Source of the DNA: Prorocentrum cordatum
Taxonomy: Eukaryota > Sar > Dinophyceae > Prorocentrales > Prorocentraceae
NCBI GenBank assembly: GCA_963575745.1
Contig: CAUYUJ010008113.1
Coordinates: 1,072,320-1,136,319 of the forward strand
DNA length: 64,000 nucleotides
Direction: 5' to 3'
Within the stretch, counting starts at the first letter, position 1; each line of letters starts with the position of its first letter. The notes under the pieces were generated by a model. The model worked only from the letters and a program-made list of their open reading frames with translations. It searched no databases and was not told where the DNA came from. The position numbers and the translations under genes are program-made. Positions 63,590-64,000 of the stretch are shown piece by piece.

Positions 63590-64000
63590 AGAAACCTATC
63601 AGCAAGAGCTGTTAGGTAAATAACAAAATGTCCCAGAACCCAGAACCTCGAACCTGCTGGCCCGTCCTGCTCGCCCGAACCAATGCTCGGCCACCTGACC
63701 CCGGGGTCGACACCTCAGGAGCCGGATCGAACGAACGAAGCCGCGCCCTGACGGCGCATTGGCAAACAGATGGAAAATACTGATCACATGCGTGTCGGTA
63801 TGCGTGCCTCTGGGGCCGCGGATTGGAAATTCAATACATCGGATGCTTGTGGATGGGCAACAGCCGGGTGATGCCCCACAGGGCGTCCCCCAAGCTGCCC
63901 CTGGGGGCCCTCTGCAGGTGGCGATATCCGACCCCTACTCCCACCAACCAACGACTCTCCTGAATCTAAGGGGGCCCTGGGCAGGGTTCGGATTTCGCCA
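63590..64000. other. No recognised gene
   Basis: Unique sequence to the window edge with no long frame or repeat that I recognise. Confidence 0.5.

Overview
This window looks like nuclear DNA of a dinoflagellate. I infer this from three things: GC-rich sequence crowded with simple repeats, remains of Ty1/copia retroelements whose polyprotein carries an extra block typical of dinoflagellate elements, and one recognisable gene whose best intron model uses a GC-AG splice pair. No rRNA, tRNA, spliced-leader gene, bacterial operon or CRISPR array was seen. Most long open frames are translations of triplet microsatellites or of degenerate repeats with a period that is a multiple of three.

Layout. 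1-2.2 kb: the 3' part of an apparently intact copia pol gene (RT and RNase H) with a small overlapping downstream ORF. 2.4-11.8 kb: CTC/GAG, CAT and CA microsatellites, two arrays of a GGCCCCAAGA-type minisatellite, a 155-bp inverted-repeat element, and a pentanucleotide array framed by inverted repeats. 12-18.3 kb: GC-rich sequence of uncertain coding value, an AT-rich GAATTC repeat, and a first copy of a microsatellite-capped dispersed element. 18.3-26.9 kb: one badly decayed copia element on the minus strand, with gag zinc knuckle, protease, methyltransferase-like block, integrase, RT and RNase H remnants in that order. 27-47 kb: tandem repeats, short inverted-repeat elements, two further copies of the capped element (one interrupted by a 1.1-kb inverted-repeat insertion flanked by a 6-bp duplication), and a few candidate exons.

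47.68-49.91 kb (minus) holds the best cellular gene: three exons of a TEX30/KANL3-type alpha/beta hydrolase whose Ser, Asp and His catalytic motifs all survive. Its first intron is filled almost entirely by a fourth copy of the capped element. 50-64 kb returns to repeats: nested foldback elements, a 73-bp and a 68-bp tandem array, a duplicated element bounded by CAA microsatellites, GGGCCACGAAGGGC minisatellites split by a TATG/TATATG microsatellite, and a CAGCCT array followed by another 73-bp array.

The common theme is modular, non-coding repeats. Several short terminal-inverted-repeat families sit inside one another, and at least two element families begin and end in the same microsatellite. 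Function can be argued only for the hydrolase gene and the left-edge copia pol; the other CDS calls are weak candidates.
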